From Myxococcales bacterium UBA1238 (GTDB lineage Bacteria; Myxococcota_A; Bradymonadia; UBA7976; UBA1532), in the NCBI GenBank assembly GCA_002309015.1, contig DBWM01000043.1:37238-101237 (forward strand): a stretch of DNA of 64,000 nucleotides, written 5' to 3'. Shown here piece after piece: positions 43,986-52,902 of this stretch (position 1 is its first letter; every line of letters begins with the position of its first letter). The notes beneath the pieces were generated by a model. The model ran no database searches. It was not told the origin of the DNA and saw only the letters and a program-made list of their open reading frames with translations. The translations under genes were made by a program, and so were the position numbers.

Positions 43986-46706
43986 CTAGCGCCGCCAGCG
44001 CATGCGCACCTGAACGCGCGCGTTTTTCGGGGCATCGGGGCCGGGCGGTACGAGTTCAAAAGAGACGCCCGATTGGGGCAGCTGGACGGCGTTGAATTTG
44101 AGCTCGGGGTTGATATGCGCATTCTGGTCGTCGAACTGTGCGACCGCGCGGTGAGGCGCCTGGGCCACAGGAACCAGCTCGTTACCTTTTATCTCAAAGA
44201 ATTCAAGACCTTGCGCGTGTTCCTTCAATGCAAACGGTGCATCAAAACAATGGGCGGTGCGCCAGGCTCGATTGCGCAGGCGATATTGCGTTCCCTTTTG
44301 AGTGACCTGCCGTTCGAGCAGCTCCGAGACCGGCCAGAATGTTGCCCGCTCATCACCCGGAAGTACGTCTAACAATGCGTAATTAAACATTAATTTTGAA
44401 TCGCCGTAGCTCAGCTCATCCAGGGGCGTCGCATCGTTTGGGCAATCGATATCGGCTGGACGGTAAGCTTTGGGACGCACAAAACAGAGGGTCTTTTCGA
44501 AGGCCGCCTTAAGCTCCTCCTGGCCGCCATCAAATTTGTAATGCGTGTCAAATTTTGCGGGATCGCCCTCATACCATTGGGCGAAATCGGGCAGGACAAA
44601 ATCGTTGGTCTCCGCATCGAGGGCGAGCAAAAAACCGTTGCCAAATCCATTGTTAAGAGGCTCGTTTTCGCTCCAGGGGTAGGTGCCGTTGTAATACCAG
44701 ACCATCACGCCCGATCGCGGCTGAATGCGCAAAGCGCGCAGCTGACCGCTCTTGGGATCGGCGTAAAACCGGAAGGCGTTGCGATCGGCCAGATGAGCGT
44801 CGTAGGAATCCGGGTTTTCGATGTCGCGGTATTCCAGAATATAGGCGTGAGGCACCCACATCTGATGCTCGCCGCTGCTCTTCAAAAAGCCGTCAAGTTG
44901 CCAGTCCGCAAGGGATTCTCCTTCCTCAAAGCCCCAATGCCGCGCTTCTTTTTGCTCCACAAACAGCCGGACGTCGTCAAAGAAAAAGCCGCGATTGACC
45001 GCCGCACCGTCGGTAAACGCCTTGAATCGAACGAGCGCCTTTTGATGCGCTAACTCGCTTAAATCAAATGAGATTTTCTGCCAAACGGGTTGTTCGCAAT
45101 CGCTGTCCTGATCCTGAGATGGTTTTTGAGCGCAGCCCGGAAGCGATTCGTTATGGCCGTCGCCGTCCAAATCGCCCGAAATCCCCGTAAATCCGGGCAG
45201 ACTGTCGTGACCGTCGTGACCGTGCTGCGCGGGCATTTGCCGCAAATCCGCAGGGCGATGCCGCTTCCAGGTCCGGCCGCCGTCGACGGAGGTTTCAAAG
45301 TAAGTAAAGTCCCATCCCGCCTCGATGTCCCACCATGCCATAAAATCGAGTGAAATCGGTGCGTTAGCATTCTTTAAATCGAGATTCAGCTGGGCCGTGC
45401 GGTTCAGATCGTTGCCTTGCCCGCTGTAGAGTCCCCATTCCCCTTCGGGCGGATCCGAGAGCGTGATCACGCGCTTTTTCGGCGGCAGATGGATGACGGC
45501 GGCCTGCCATGCGTGAGAAGAAATCTCTTTATCTTCAGTGGGTTGCAAGTCGTCGAGCGAGGCTAAATAAAAGCTTTGCTCGCGCTCTCCCCCAAGTTCA
45601 GGCGGCAGCAGGACCGCCGGTTTGAGCCAGCCCAGCATCATGCGCGACCAGGCCGAAAGATTTTGCGGCAGGGGATCGGTGGTGGCGCTCATCAAATCCC
45701 AGATGCCGGTGGAGTTGTTCGAGACGCGCGCGTAAATGTCGGGCAGGCCGATGGAATGGCCAAATTCGTGGGTAAAGGTGGAGGGGCTCGTGTATTCCGC
45801 CTGCATGTTGTAGTCGCGAGCCCAGATCGCGCCCTGCTGAAGCGGCACGCCGCCCAATGGATTGAGCTTTCCGCTTAAGCTGGGTCCTTCTCCCGTGCGG
45901 CGCTGGAGCACAAATCGGTGGGGCCATAAGCGCTCGCTGCATTCGCGTTCGCGCTCGTTTAAAGTGCCTAAGATTTCGAGGCCGTTTTCGGGCGTAAATT
46001 TCTGATCTAATTGATAAAGCGCCTGGCAGGAGGACTGGCCTGCACCCGCAAAGATGAGCACCAGATGGTCGATGTAGCCGTCGGGTTCGTTATGCTCGCC
46101 GTCCTGGTCAAAATCATGGGGATCAAAGCGGTCGAACTCTTTGAGATCAAAGGCGTTTTTCTCGCGCTGCATTGCGAGGGTGAGCGCTTCCTCGACCATC
46201 GTTTCGGGATCGCGATCGTTTCGCCAGTCGCCGCCCTGAGGCCGGTGCTCTGCACCGTAAAACGCGCGCGGCCTTGAGAGCTGAATGGGCTCTAACACCT
46301 TGCCCTGCAAGGCATATCGGCCCTGACTCTGGGTGGCATAATAATGGCTCAGGGTTCCAGGACGGGCGTTTTGAGGATCAAAAAGCAGATCCTGATAATA
46401 AGCGGCCAGTCTGGCGCCCTGATCGGGACTCCCCGCAAAGCGGTCAAAATGCTTGTCGGCAAACTCCACCAAAAGGACGAGCAGCTGATGCGGGCGATCG
46501 GGCGGCAGCGAGATGGGTGGAATGAAGTCGCTTTTCACGGCCGGATGCGCAAAATGGTCGAAGCGCAGCTGTTGCAAATCCTGGGCTAAAGCGGCCGATT
46601 CCTCTTCTGTTAAGGTGAGTTGCGATGTGTTCGTTGTGGTTTGGGTAGAGCCGCAGGCGCTCAGAAAAAGGCTTAAACCTGCAATTTTAAAAGCCGATGA
46701 GTTCAT
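43986..46706 (-). CDS. M6-like (immune inhibitor A-type) metalloprotease lipoprotein
   Basis: A 906-residue exported protease. The lipobox LSLFLSAC ends at Cys18. The zinc motif HEFGHSIGLPD (313-323) is preceded by a segment with FDQDGEHNEPDGYIDH, which may bind calcium. LMSATTDP supplies a Met soon after the zinc site, and WDIEAGWDFTYFETSVDGG with the later FKAFTDGAAVNRGFFFDDV resembles the beta-sandwich region of M6 enzymes. Much in-frame sequence lies upstream, but the ATG at 46706 has GGAGAG 5 nt before it and starts a classic signal. It probably acts at the outer surface on proteins (inference). Confidence 0.85.
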   Translation of the reverse strand: MNSSAFKIAGLSLFLSACGSTQTTTNTSQLTLTEEESAALAQDLQQLRFDHFAHPAVKSDFIPPISLPPDRPHQLLVLLVEFADKHFDRFAGSPDQGARLAAYYQDLLFDPQNARPGTLSHYYATQSQGRYALQGKVLEPIQLSRPRAFYGAEHRPQGGDWRNDRDPETMVEEALTLAMQREKNAFDLKEFDRFDPHDFDQDGEHNEPDGYIDHLVLIFAGAGQSSCQALYQLDQKFTPENGLEILGTLNERERECSERLWPHRFVLQRRTGEGPSLSGKLNPLGGVPLQQGAIWARDYNMQAEYTSPSTFTHEFGHSIGLPDIYARVSNNSTGIWDLMSATTDPLPQNLSAWSRMMLGWLKPAVLLPPELGGEREQSFYLASLDDLQPTEDKEISSHAWQAAVIHLPPKKRVITLSDPPEGEWGLYSGQGNDLNRTAQLNLDLKNANAPISLDFMAWWDIEAGWDFTYFETSVDGGRTWKRHRPADLRQMPAQHGHDGHDSLPGFTGISGDLDGDGHNESLPGCAQKPSQDQDSDCEQPVWQKISFDLSELAHQKALVRFKAFTDGAAVNRGFFFDDVRLFVEQKEARHWGFEEGESLADWQLDGFLKSSGEHQMWVPHAYILEYRDIENPDSYDAHLADRNAFRFYADPKSGQLRALRIQPRSGVMVWYYNGTYPWSENEPLNNGFGNGFLLALDAETNDFVLPDFAQWYEGDPAKFDTHYKFDGGQEELKAAFEKTLCFVRPKAYRPADIDCPNDATPLDELSYGDSKLMFNYALLDVLPGDERATFWPVSELLERQVTQKGTQYRLRNRAWRTAHCFDAPFALKEHAQGLEFFEIKGNELVPVAQAPHRAVAQFDDQNAHINPELKFNAVQLPQSGVSFELVPPGPDAPKNARVQVRMRWRR

Positions 46707-46790
46707 CTTTTCTCTCCGATTTGCGATCCTTTTGATGTACGCAACTTTGCCTGCGCAGTAAAGCGCGATGAGCGTTGGAGGCGTTTGGGG

Positions 46791-47966
46791 ATGACGATTG
46801 TTTTTTGTGGCGCCCGCTTGCATTGCGGCGACGGCCGTTTTTTTGATCCTGGTGAGCTTTGGATTCAGGACGAGCGCATTTTGTACGCGGGTCCGGTTCG
46901 AAGCGATCGCCCAGAAGATGCGATCCTGCGGGATGTGAGCGGCCTTCACCTTTGTCCGGGCTTTGTGGATGCCCATACGCATGTGGGTCTGATGCCCGAA
47001 GGATTCGCTAATGAATCCAAGGATTTAAATGAGATGACCTCGCCGCTGACGCCCGGTTTGAAGGCGATCGATGGCGTCTGGCCGGGAGATCGGGCGTTTG
47101 CGCGGGCGCTTTTGGCGGGGGTGACCACGGTCTGCGTTTTGCCGGGCTCGGGCAATGCGATCGGCGGGCAGGGCGTTGTGCTCTCTACGCGTGGGAGCGA
47201 TGTGGAATCGATGGATCGCGGCGCGCCGCCTTGTTTAAAGATCGCGCTGGGATACGGCGTAAAGCACAGCCACGGTTTAAAGGGGCACGCCCCGCTGACG
47301 CGCATGGCGATCGCCGATCTGCTGCGGCATGCCTTTGAAGATGCGCTGATTTATGAACAAAATCGGGCAGTTGACGCCTGCAGAATAGATCCTGCAAAAG
47401 AAATTTTGGTGGCGGCTTTGCAGCGCCGTGCGGTGGTTCGCGCCCATTGCATGCGGAGCGACGACATAGCGACGGCCCTTCGGCTCGCGCGCGAATTTGG
47501 GCTCAGTCTGGTGCTCGAACATGCGCTGGCTTCCGATGCGCTGATCGAAAAAATCGTTGCTGCGCGGGCATCTGTGGTGTTTGGACCCACATGGAAGACG
47601 CCGGGCGTTTCGGATGAAACCCTGGCCGATGAATCTACGGTGCTGCGTTTGTTCGAGGCGGGCGTGCCCGTGGCGCTGATGACCGATCACCCCATCGTGC
47701 CGGTGGGCTATTTGCCTTTGCTTGCGGGGCTTTGCGTGCGAGCGGGGCTTTCTTCCGAAAATGCGCTCACCCTGATTACATCGAACGCCGCAAAAATATT
47801 GGGGATTTCGGATCGATTGGGGACTTTGGGAGAGGGACTGCTGGGCGATTTTTTGTTGCTCGATGGGCCGCCGCTCGAGGTTGCGAGTCGCGTGCTGGAG
47901 GTTTGGATGGCGGGTCAGAAATGCGATTTGCCGGGAAGACTGCCGGTGCCGGGTCAGCCCTGGTGA
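46791..47966 (+). CDS. Amidohydrolase (imidazolonepropionase-like)
   Basis: A 391-residue TIM-barrel metallohydrolase. CPGFVDAHTHVGLM supplies the first HxH. VRAHCMRSDDI and LEHALASD supply further His, and MTDHPIVPVGYL the catalytic Asp. The C-terminus shows NAAKILGISDRLGTLGEGLLGDFLLLDG, the family end. It lies in the imidazolonepropionase-related group of unknown specificity; no hut genes are near, so histidine catabolism is not supported. The start is the ATG at 46791 with GGAGG 9 nt upstream. It overlaps the convergent phosphatidyltransferase gene by 13 bp. Confidence 0.85.
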   Translation: MTIVFCGARLHCGDGRFFDPGELWIQDERILYAGPVRSDRPEDAILRDVSGLHLCPGFVDAHTHVGLMPEGFANESKDLNEMTSPLTPGLKAIDGVWPGDRAFARALLAGVTTVCVLPGSGNAIGGQGVVLSTRGSDVESMDRGAPPCLKIALGYGVKHSHGLKGHAPLTRMAIADLLRHAFEDALIYEQNRAVDACRIDPAKEILVAALQRRAVVRAHCMRSDDIATALRLAREFGLSLVLEHALASDALIEKIVAARASVVFGPTWKTPGVSDETLADESTVLRLFEAGVPVALMTDHPIVPVGYLPLLAGLCVRAGLSSENALTLITSNAAKILGISDRLGTLGEGLLGDFLLLDGPPLEVASRVLEVWMAGQKCDLPGRLPVPGQPW

Positions 47967-48886
47967 TCTGAACCGTTTTCGCTTGATGCTTCCTGAGTTG
48001 CAGCGGGCGCTTCGGTGGGCACGGCGGTTTTGACGTCGTCGTAGAAGAAGGGCACAAACCGCGTGCATTTCCAGTCGTTGGTGACGTGGACGAGGGGGTA
48101 AATCACCTCTTTGGTCTTTAAGTAATGCTTGATGCGGCGGAAATCCTCTTTGGGGATTTGGGTCCAGGCCAGGAAAATGTAGATGAAGAGCGCGACCACC
48201 AGGTGATCGAAGAAAAGCTCCGTGGGGTAGCTGAAAATGCTGTGAGTGGCGGGAATGTAATAAAGGGTGAGGCCCACCACCAATGCGAGCGGAGCGCCCA
48301 GCAAAAAGAATCCGCGACCGAACCACATCATCCCCATCCAGCGACGATATTTGTTGCTGTTAAAGGGCATGCGCGACACATGGAGCAAGCTTAAGCCCAC
48401 CACCAATACGGCGGTGATCACGTGGGTGATGCTCGCGCTGAGCCCCGCGGTATCGGTCCAGATGCTGGAGTTTAAGATGGCCACGAAGAAGAGCGCCAAA
48501 GCGGGGCGCGGCAAACCGAGCCAGTAGCAGGGGTAGGAGAGATCTTCGTCGTAACCGCGCGCCTGGCGAATGGTACCCAATGCCGCAGGGAAGAGCGCGA
48601 TGATGGCCGAAATCCAGATGGGCCAATGCGCCTGAAAATGGAAGGCGTGGTAAAGCAAAAAGGGCGCCGCGATCGAGTTTGTGACGTAGTCGCAGGCGGT
48701 GTCGAGATGGGCGCCAAAGGTGTCGTGCTGCTTGGTCAATCGGGCGACGGGACCGTCGAGCACGTCGAAGGCGTAGGCGATGTAAATAAAATTGCAGGCC
48801 CAGTCGAAGCTGCCTTCCATTAAGGCGATGACAGCGGCGAGACCGGCCAATAAATTACCAAGAGTAACGTAATCTTTGAGTTTCAT
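47954..48886 (-). CDS. CDP-alcohol phosphatidyltransferase (PssA-like)
   Basis: A 310-residue integral membrane enzyme. The family motif D-G-x2-A-R-x8-G-x3-D-x3-D is intact: DGPVARLTKQHDTFGAHLD, then ACD. About eight hydrophobic segments follow, and a hydrophilic Ala/Glu/Ser tail. The N-terminus and size suit phosphatidylserine synthase, but a related head-group transferase is possible. The ATG at 48886 is preceded by AAAAGG. The downstream half is longer than in minimal CDP-OH transferases. Confidence 0.82.
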   Translation of the reverse strand: MKLKDYVTLGNLLAGLAAVIALMEGSFDWACNFIYIAYAFDVLDGPVARLTKQHDTFGAHLDTACDYVTNSIAAPFLLYHAFHFQAHWPIWISAIIALFPAALGTIRQARGYDEDLSYPCYWLGLPRPALALFFVAILNSSIWTDTAGLSASITHVITAVLVVGLSLLHVSRMPFNSNKYRRWMGMMWFGRGFFLLGAPLALVVGLTLYYIPATHSIFSYPTELFFDHLVVALFIYIFLAWTQIPKEDFRRIKHYLKTKEVIYPLVHVTNDWKCTRFVPFFYDDVKTAVPTEAPAATQEASSENGSDHQG

Positions 48887-48953
48887 GAGGGGCCTTTTAC
48901 GAGCCGTGGGCTCAAACCACAATCAAAAAATGAGGGTACAGTTTACGGAACGA

Positions 48954-50423
48954 TCAAGCGGGCGGCAGGTCGGAGGAGGGCTCTGCTGGGGGCTGTGATG
49001 CAGGCTCTGAGGAGTTGGCGTCTAACTCTTCAGAAACGTTGTGAATTTCTTCGCTCTGAGGTGCGGTTTCAGCTGGGAATTGTTCGGGCGCTTGCTGGAA
49101 CAGCTGCTCAAAATCGACCTCTAAAATCTGATCCTGTGCCTGATGCCCCTGTTGCATCAATTGCGTGAGCATCTGCCCTGCGGGTTCCTGGTTCCGAAGG
49201 ACGGTATGCGGCGCGTGTTGGTCAAAAAGGTTATAGATTTCGCTCAGTTGCGTTCGCGAAAGTGCCTTCGACGGTGCAAAGGCGAGCTCGGAATTCTCGT
49301 CCTGCGTGATCAGGATCAGCCCCGACTGATAGAGCAGCTGCAGCGTGGGCGCGATTTGCTCGGGGTTTAATTTGAGCTGCTGCGCGACCTGATTGGGATT
49401 GGTGGGACCGCCAATCTGGCGAAATTGCCGGGCAATTTCAAAAAAGACCTGGCAGGTTAAATCGCCGTTCAAGGTGGTCAGCTCGTGCGATTGCTCCAAA
49501 TCCTGGCCAAAATCGTAAGCGGCGATCGAGCGCCGGTGAAGCGTCGAAGTGATGCTGACGCCGCAAAGGATCAAGATCCAGACCAGCTGGACCCAGAGGC
49601 AAAAGATGGGGATGACCGAAAAGGAGCCGTAAATGATCGCCTTGGCAGAGCCCGAAAAGAAGCTTTTGATGTAGAGGTTAAAGCCCCACTGGCAGGTCTG
49701 AAAGGCGACGGTTGCGGCAAAACCACCGATAATGGCCGCTTTCCACCGCACCCTGGTGTGAGGCATGATCTTATAAAGCAGCGAAAATGCAGCGATTTCT
49801 GTAATCCAGGGCATGATCGCCGCGCCGTAATGGGCGGGAATAAAGGTCGAGGCCAAATGGGCGGTCAGCCAGCGCGCGCTCAAAAAACCGAGGGCGATCA
49901 AGGCGGGCGCGAGCGTGATGACGGCGTAAAAAGTGGTCAGGCGCTGGTAGAGCGGGCGGCTCGCGGGAACGCGCCAGATTTGGTTGATCTCTTTTTCGAT
50001 GGAAAGAAAGAGCGAAATCGAGCTGACGAGCAGGAAGGCAAAACCGATCGCCCCGATGGCGCTGCCCTGGGCATTTTTTAAGAAAAGATCAATGACTTCG
50101 CCGATTTGCGTTGCGCTGCTCGCCAGTACGGTTTCGAGGACCCATTTGTGAACCTGCTCCACCAGATCGTCGCTCGGCACAAAAGCGCGCAAAGCCGCAA
50201 AGGAGACGGTTAGCAGCGGAATGAGCGACAGGATCGTCGTAAACGACAACGAAGCCGCACTGCGCATGGTGTTGCTGCTGAGGACCAGCTGAACCGTGTC
50301 GTGGATGACCTGAACGAGCGATGCGAGTTGACGCCAGAATGGACGTGTTTCGTTCTCGGCCCATTTTTGCAGGCGTTCAAGGAATTCCTTGACGCGTTTG
50401 GCCAGGAGTTTTTGTTTGGGCAT
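48954..50423 (-). CDS. YihY/virulence factor BrkB family membrane protein
   Basis: A 489-residue protein. The six-TM YihY core (about 45-310) has NTMRSAASLSFTTILSLIPLL, IEKEINQIWRV and GFAATVAFQTCQWGFNLYI, as in the family once called RNase BN. A cytoplasmic part follows: a winged-helix-like segment (about 335-400, NPNQVAQQLKLNPEQIAPTL) and a long Gln/Glu/Pro-rich tail. The family function remains unclear. The start is the ATG at 50423; it is 5 nt from the P-II-like gene upstream, hence one operon. Confidence 0.87.
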   Translation of the reverse strand: MPKQKLLAKRVKEFLERLQKWAENETRPFWRQLASLVQVIHDTVQLVLSSNTMRSAASLSFTTILSLIPLLTVSFAALRAFVPSDDLVEQVHKWVLETVLASSATQIGEVIDLFLKNAQGSAIGAIGFAFLLVSSISLFLSIEKEINQIWRVPASRPLYQRLTTFYAVITLAPALIALGFLSARWLTAHLASTFIPAHYGAAIMPWITEIAAFSLLYKIMPHTRVRWKAAIIGGFAATVAFQTCQWGFNLYIKSFFSGSAKAIIYGSFSVIPIFCLWVQLVWILILCGVSITSTLHRRSIAAYDFGQDLEQSHELTTLNGDLTCQVFFEIARQFRQIGGPTNPNQVAQQLKLNPEQIAPTLQLLYQSGLILITQDENSELAFAPSKALSRTQLSEIYNLFDQHAPHTVLRNQEPAGQMLTQLMQQGHQAQDQILEVDFEQLFQQAPEQFPAETAPQSEEIHNVSEELDANSSEPASQPPAEPSSDLPPA

Positions 50424-50428
50424 GCGAT

Positions 50429-50770
50429 TTAGCTCGCGATTTCGGGCTTTAAACCAAGAATTTGGTCGATGGGGAGGGTGAATGCGATCCCTGTACCAGG
50501 TTGGCTGAGCGAACCTAAAATGCGCTCGATCATTTGCAGGCTTGGGGCGACCAGGTCATCGTTGATGGCGCAGAGCAGGAGGTGAGAATCCTGAGCGGAG
50601 CCGGGGAAAAGCCCTCGCAGTGAAGCAAAAATCGGGAGTTCTGTGCCGATCACCTGCCCCATGCCACGCCCTTCGACGATGGTCCCACCCGTGACACCAA
50701 TCTCCACCAGTCCGAGTAAAAGCTCGTCCAGCTTGCGATAGTCTTTGATGATGCAAATCAGTAGTTTCAC
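50429..50770 (-). CDS. P-II-like small protein
   Basis: About 113 residues. KLLICIIKDYRKLDELLLGLVEIGVTGGTI (read here in pieces, residues 2-31) and the end PGTGIAFTLPIDQILGL follow the P-II/GlnB fold pattern, but the T-loop region is short and has no uridylylation Tyr context. Such P-II-like proteins often bind nucleotides and regulate a neighbouring membrane protein. I took the GTG at 50770, which gives the usual MKLL start; no clear ribosome-binding site is present. A TTGACA at 50806-50801 looks more like a -35 box than the beginning of a longer protein. Confidence 0.7.
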   Translation of the reverse strand: MKLLICIIKDYRKLDELLLGLVEIGVTGGTIVEGRGMGQVIGTELPIFASLRGLFPGSAQDSHLLLCAINDDLVAPSLQMIERILGSLSQPGTGIAFTLPIDQILGLKPEIAS

Positions 50771-50895
50771 GAAGCGACAAATCGAGCAGTTTGAGCCGCT
50801 TGTCAAGAGTACGGCGCATCATTTTATGTGCTGTGCAATCTTGCGTCTGCTGGGCGCCTTTTTTATGCTCACGGCCTTTGTTGCGGAGTTTGTGG

Positions 50896-52902
50896 ATGTT
50901 GCGTTGTCCATATTGCGGTCAGCAAAACGAAGACGAGGCGCCAACCTGTGCGCATTGCAACGCCAATTTAAACGCCGATATCTATGCGCGCGACGAGTTG
51001 CAGCCGATCGCCATAGGAACCGTTTTTGAGAATAAATTCGAAGTATTAGGTGAGATTGGCCGGGGCGGGATGGGCTTTGTTTACCTCGGCATCGATCGCA
51101 GCTTAAACCGCCATGTGGCCATCAAAGTTTTGCCCGAAATGTTCAACACCGGGGCAGATATGGTGGCGCGCTTTCAAAAGGAAGCGCACGCGATGGCGAT
51201 GCTCGATCACCCCAATCTGGCGCCGGTCTATGCCTTTGGGCGCGAGTTCAATTGCTATTACCTGGTGATGAAATATCTCGAAGGCGACACGGTGGGGGCT
51301 CTGCTCGAAAAACGCGTGGAGCAGGGGTTGCCGCCGGGGTTTCCGCCCGAAGAAGTGCGGCGCATCGTCATCGAGATTTGCAAGGGCCTGGGGCACGCTC
51401 ACAAGCGCGGCCTGATCCACCGCGATATTAAGCCCAACAACATCATGATCAGTCCCGAAGGCCAGGTCACCATCATGGATTTCGGGATCGTCAAGGAGCA
51501 GTCCACCGAGGAGCGCTTAACCCGGGCTGGGCTGGTGTTCGGCACCCCCGAATATCTGGCGCCCGAGCAGGCGCAGGGCCTTTCGCCGCCGGGGCCGATC
51601 ACGGATTTATATTCGCTGGGCATCGTCGCCTACGAGATGCTGACAGGGGAGCCTCCGTTTCAGGGCGAGTCGCCTTTTGCGATTGTTTTCAAGCATATAC
51701 AGGAGATGCCCGAGCCATTGGTCGGGCGCGTGCCGGGGGTGACCGAGTCGCTTCAGGCGGCCATTTTTAAAGCGATCGAGAAGGATCCCAACGCGCGTTA
51801 TCAAAATGCAGCCGAAATGCAGAGCGCGTTTGAAGCCGTGCGTTTGGGCGAGGATGCGCCGCAATGGTCGGAGGAATCGGTGAGCCGTCACTGGACGCCG
51901 CCTCCGCCTTGCGATTTATACGACGATCCGCCAGCTGATTCGCTTTATCCCACGCAAAATCCGTCTCAGTCTCTTGGGGGAAGGGGCTACTCTACTCAAC
52001 CGGCCTACCCGCCTACGAGCGAGCCCTACAAAATTTCGGGGCGCCTCGATACCCATCAGGAATACGATTTCTCTCAATATTCCGAAGGGTTAGATAATCA
52101 GGCCGGGCCGTATCATTCCGCTGAGTCTGGGCCGCCGCGTTCGAGTGCAGCCCTTCGGGTGCCGCTCGGTTCGCTGCCGCCTCTGCCTCAGCATGCGGTC
52201 TCTCAGCAACCTCCCGCATCTCCGGTTGCCCGTCCGAGTCTCTCGGTGCCCAGTTATCAGGCGCCTTCGGGTACAATGAGACCTCAGGAGCCGGCTCAGG
52301 TTTCGGTTGAAATGTATCATTCGTTCGAGACGCGCGGCAGCGGCAGTCTGGATATGCGAAGGTCGGGCGATTTGTATACAGGCGAGCCGTACAATGCAGC
52401 GCCCGGTTACGACGACGTATATGGGCAAAATCAATCGATTTTTACGACTGCATCGGCTCCTGTGCGCATGGGGGCGGCGCCGGTTTTAGAGCCTCAGGGG
52501 CAGGGTTTAGAGCAGGAAGAGCCCCTGGAATTGGCTTCCGACGAGGATCGATCGGTTGCCAGAGACGAATCGAATGCCCGCTGGCATGGGGATTCGGAGA
52601 CGGTTTCAAAGGACCTGCGGCATGCGTCGGGGCGGGGGGCGGAATCTTCGTCGGAATTCCGCACGACCACTGCGGAATTCCGCGTAAAAAATGGGCTATC
52701 TCCGCAAAAACGCAGCGGTTTTAATGGGCATTCCTCGCCTGAAAACGGCAAAAAGGGGCATCATTATGCGCTCTTTTGGCTGACGCTCGGGCTGATGACC
52801 TTAGTGGGAGGCGGGCTTTTGGTGTTCGCGTTGCTGCATTCTGCAAACGATGGGGGGGGTGCTTCCGCAGATGCAGGCGTTCAGGGCAAAACGCGACCGT
52901 AA
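50896..52902 (+). CDS. Ser/Thr protein kinase with N-terminal zinc ribbon and C-terminal TM
   Basis: A 668-residue PknB-type kinase. A zinc ribbon (Cys 4, 7, 18, 21) precedes the kinase domain: GRGGMG loop (about 54-59), catalytic HRDIKPNN (175-182; Asp177), DFG starting at Asp195, and GTPEYLAPEQ. A long Pro/Ser/Tyr-rich linker (about 325-630) leads to a single hydrophobic segment (ALFWLTLGLMTLVGGGLLVF) and a tail of about 20 residues outside the membrane. All the catalytic residues I can check are present. The ATG at 50896 has GGAG 7 nt upstream. The last 22 bp overlap the convergent lipoprotein gene. Confidence 0.93.
   Translation: MLRCPYCGQQNEDEAPTCAHCNANLNADIYARDELQPIAIGTVFENKFEVLGEIGRGGMGFVYLGIDRSLNRHVAIKVLPEMFNTGADMVARFQKEAHAMAMLDHPNLAPVYAFGREFNCYYLVMKYLEGDTVGALLEKRVEQGLPPGFPPEEVRRIVIEICKGLGHAHKRGLIHRDIKPNNIMISPEGQVTIMDFGIVKEQSTEERLTRAGLVFGTPEYLAPEQAQGLSPPGPITDLYSLGIVAYEMLTGEPPFQGESPFAIVFKHIQEMPEPLVGRVPGVTESLQAAIFKAIEKDPNARYQNAAEMQSAFEAVRLGEDAPQWSEESVSRHWTPPPPCDLYDDPPADSLYPTQNPSQSLGGRGYSTQPAYPPTSEPYKISGRLDTHQEYDFSQYSEGLDNQAGPYHSAESGPPRSSAALRVPLGSLPPLPQHAVSQQPPASPVARPSLSVPSYQAPSGTMRPQEPAQVSVEMYHSFETRGSGSLDMRRSGDLYTGEPYNAAPGYDDVYGQNQSIFTTASAPVRMGAAPVLEPQGQGLEQEEPLELASDEDRSVARDESNARWHGDSETVSKDLRHASGRGAESSSEFRTTTAEFRVKNGLSPQKRSGFNGHSSPENGKKGHHYALFWLTLGLMTLVGGGLLVFALLHSANDGGGASADAGVQGKTRP

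Noticed and set aside
50771..50806. Upstream TTG start for the P-II-like gene
   Set aside because: It adds 12 residues not in the fold, and the TTGACA there fits a -35 box better.
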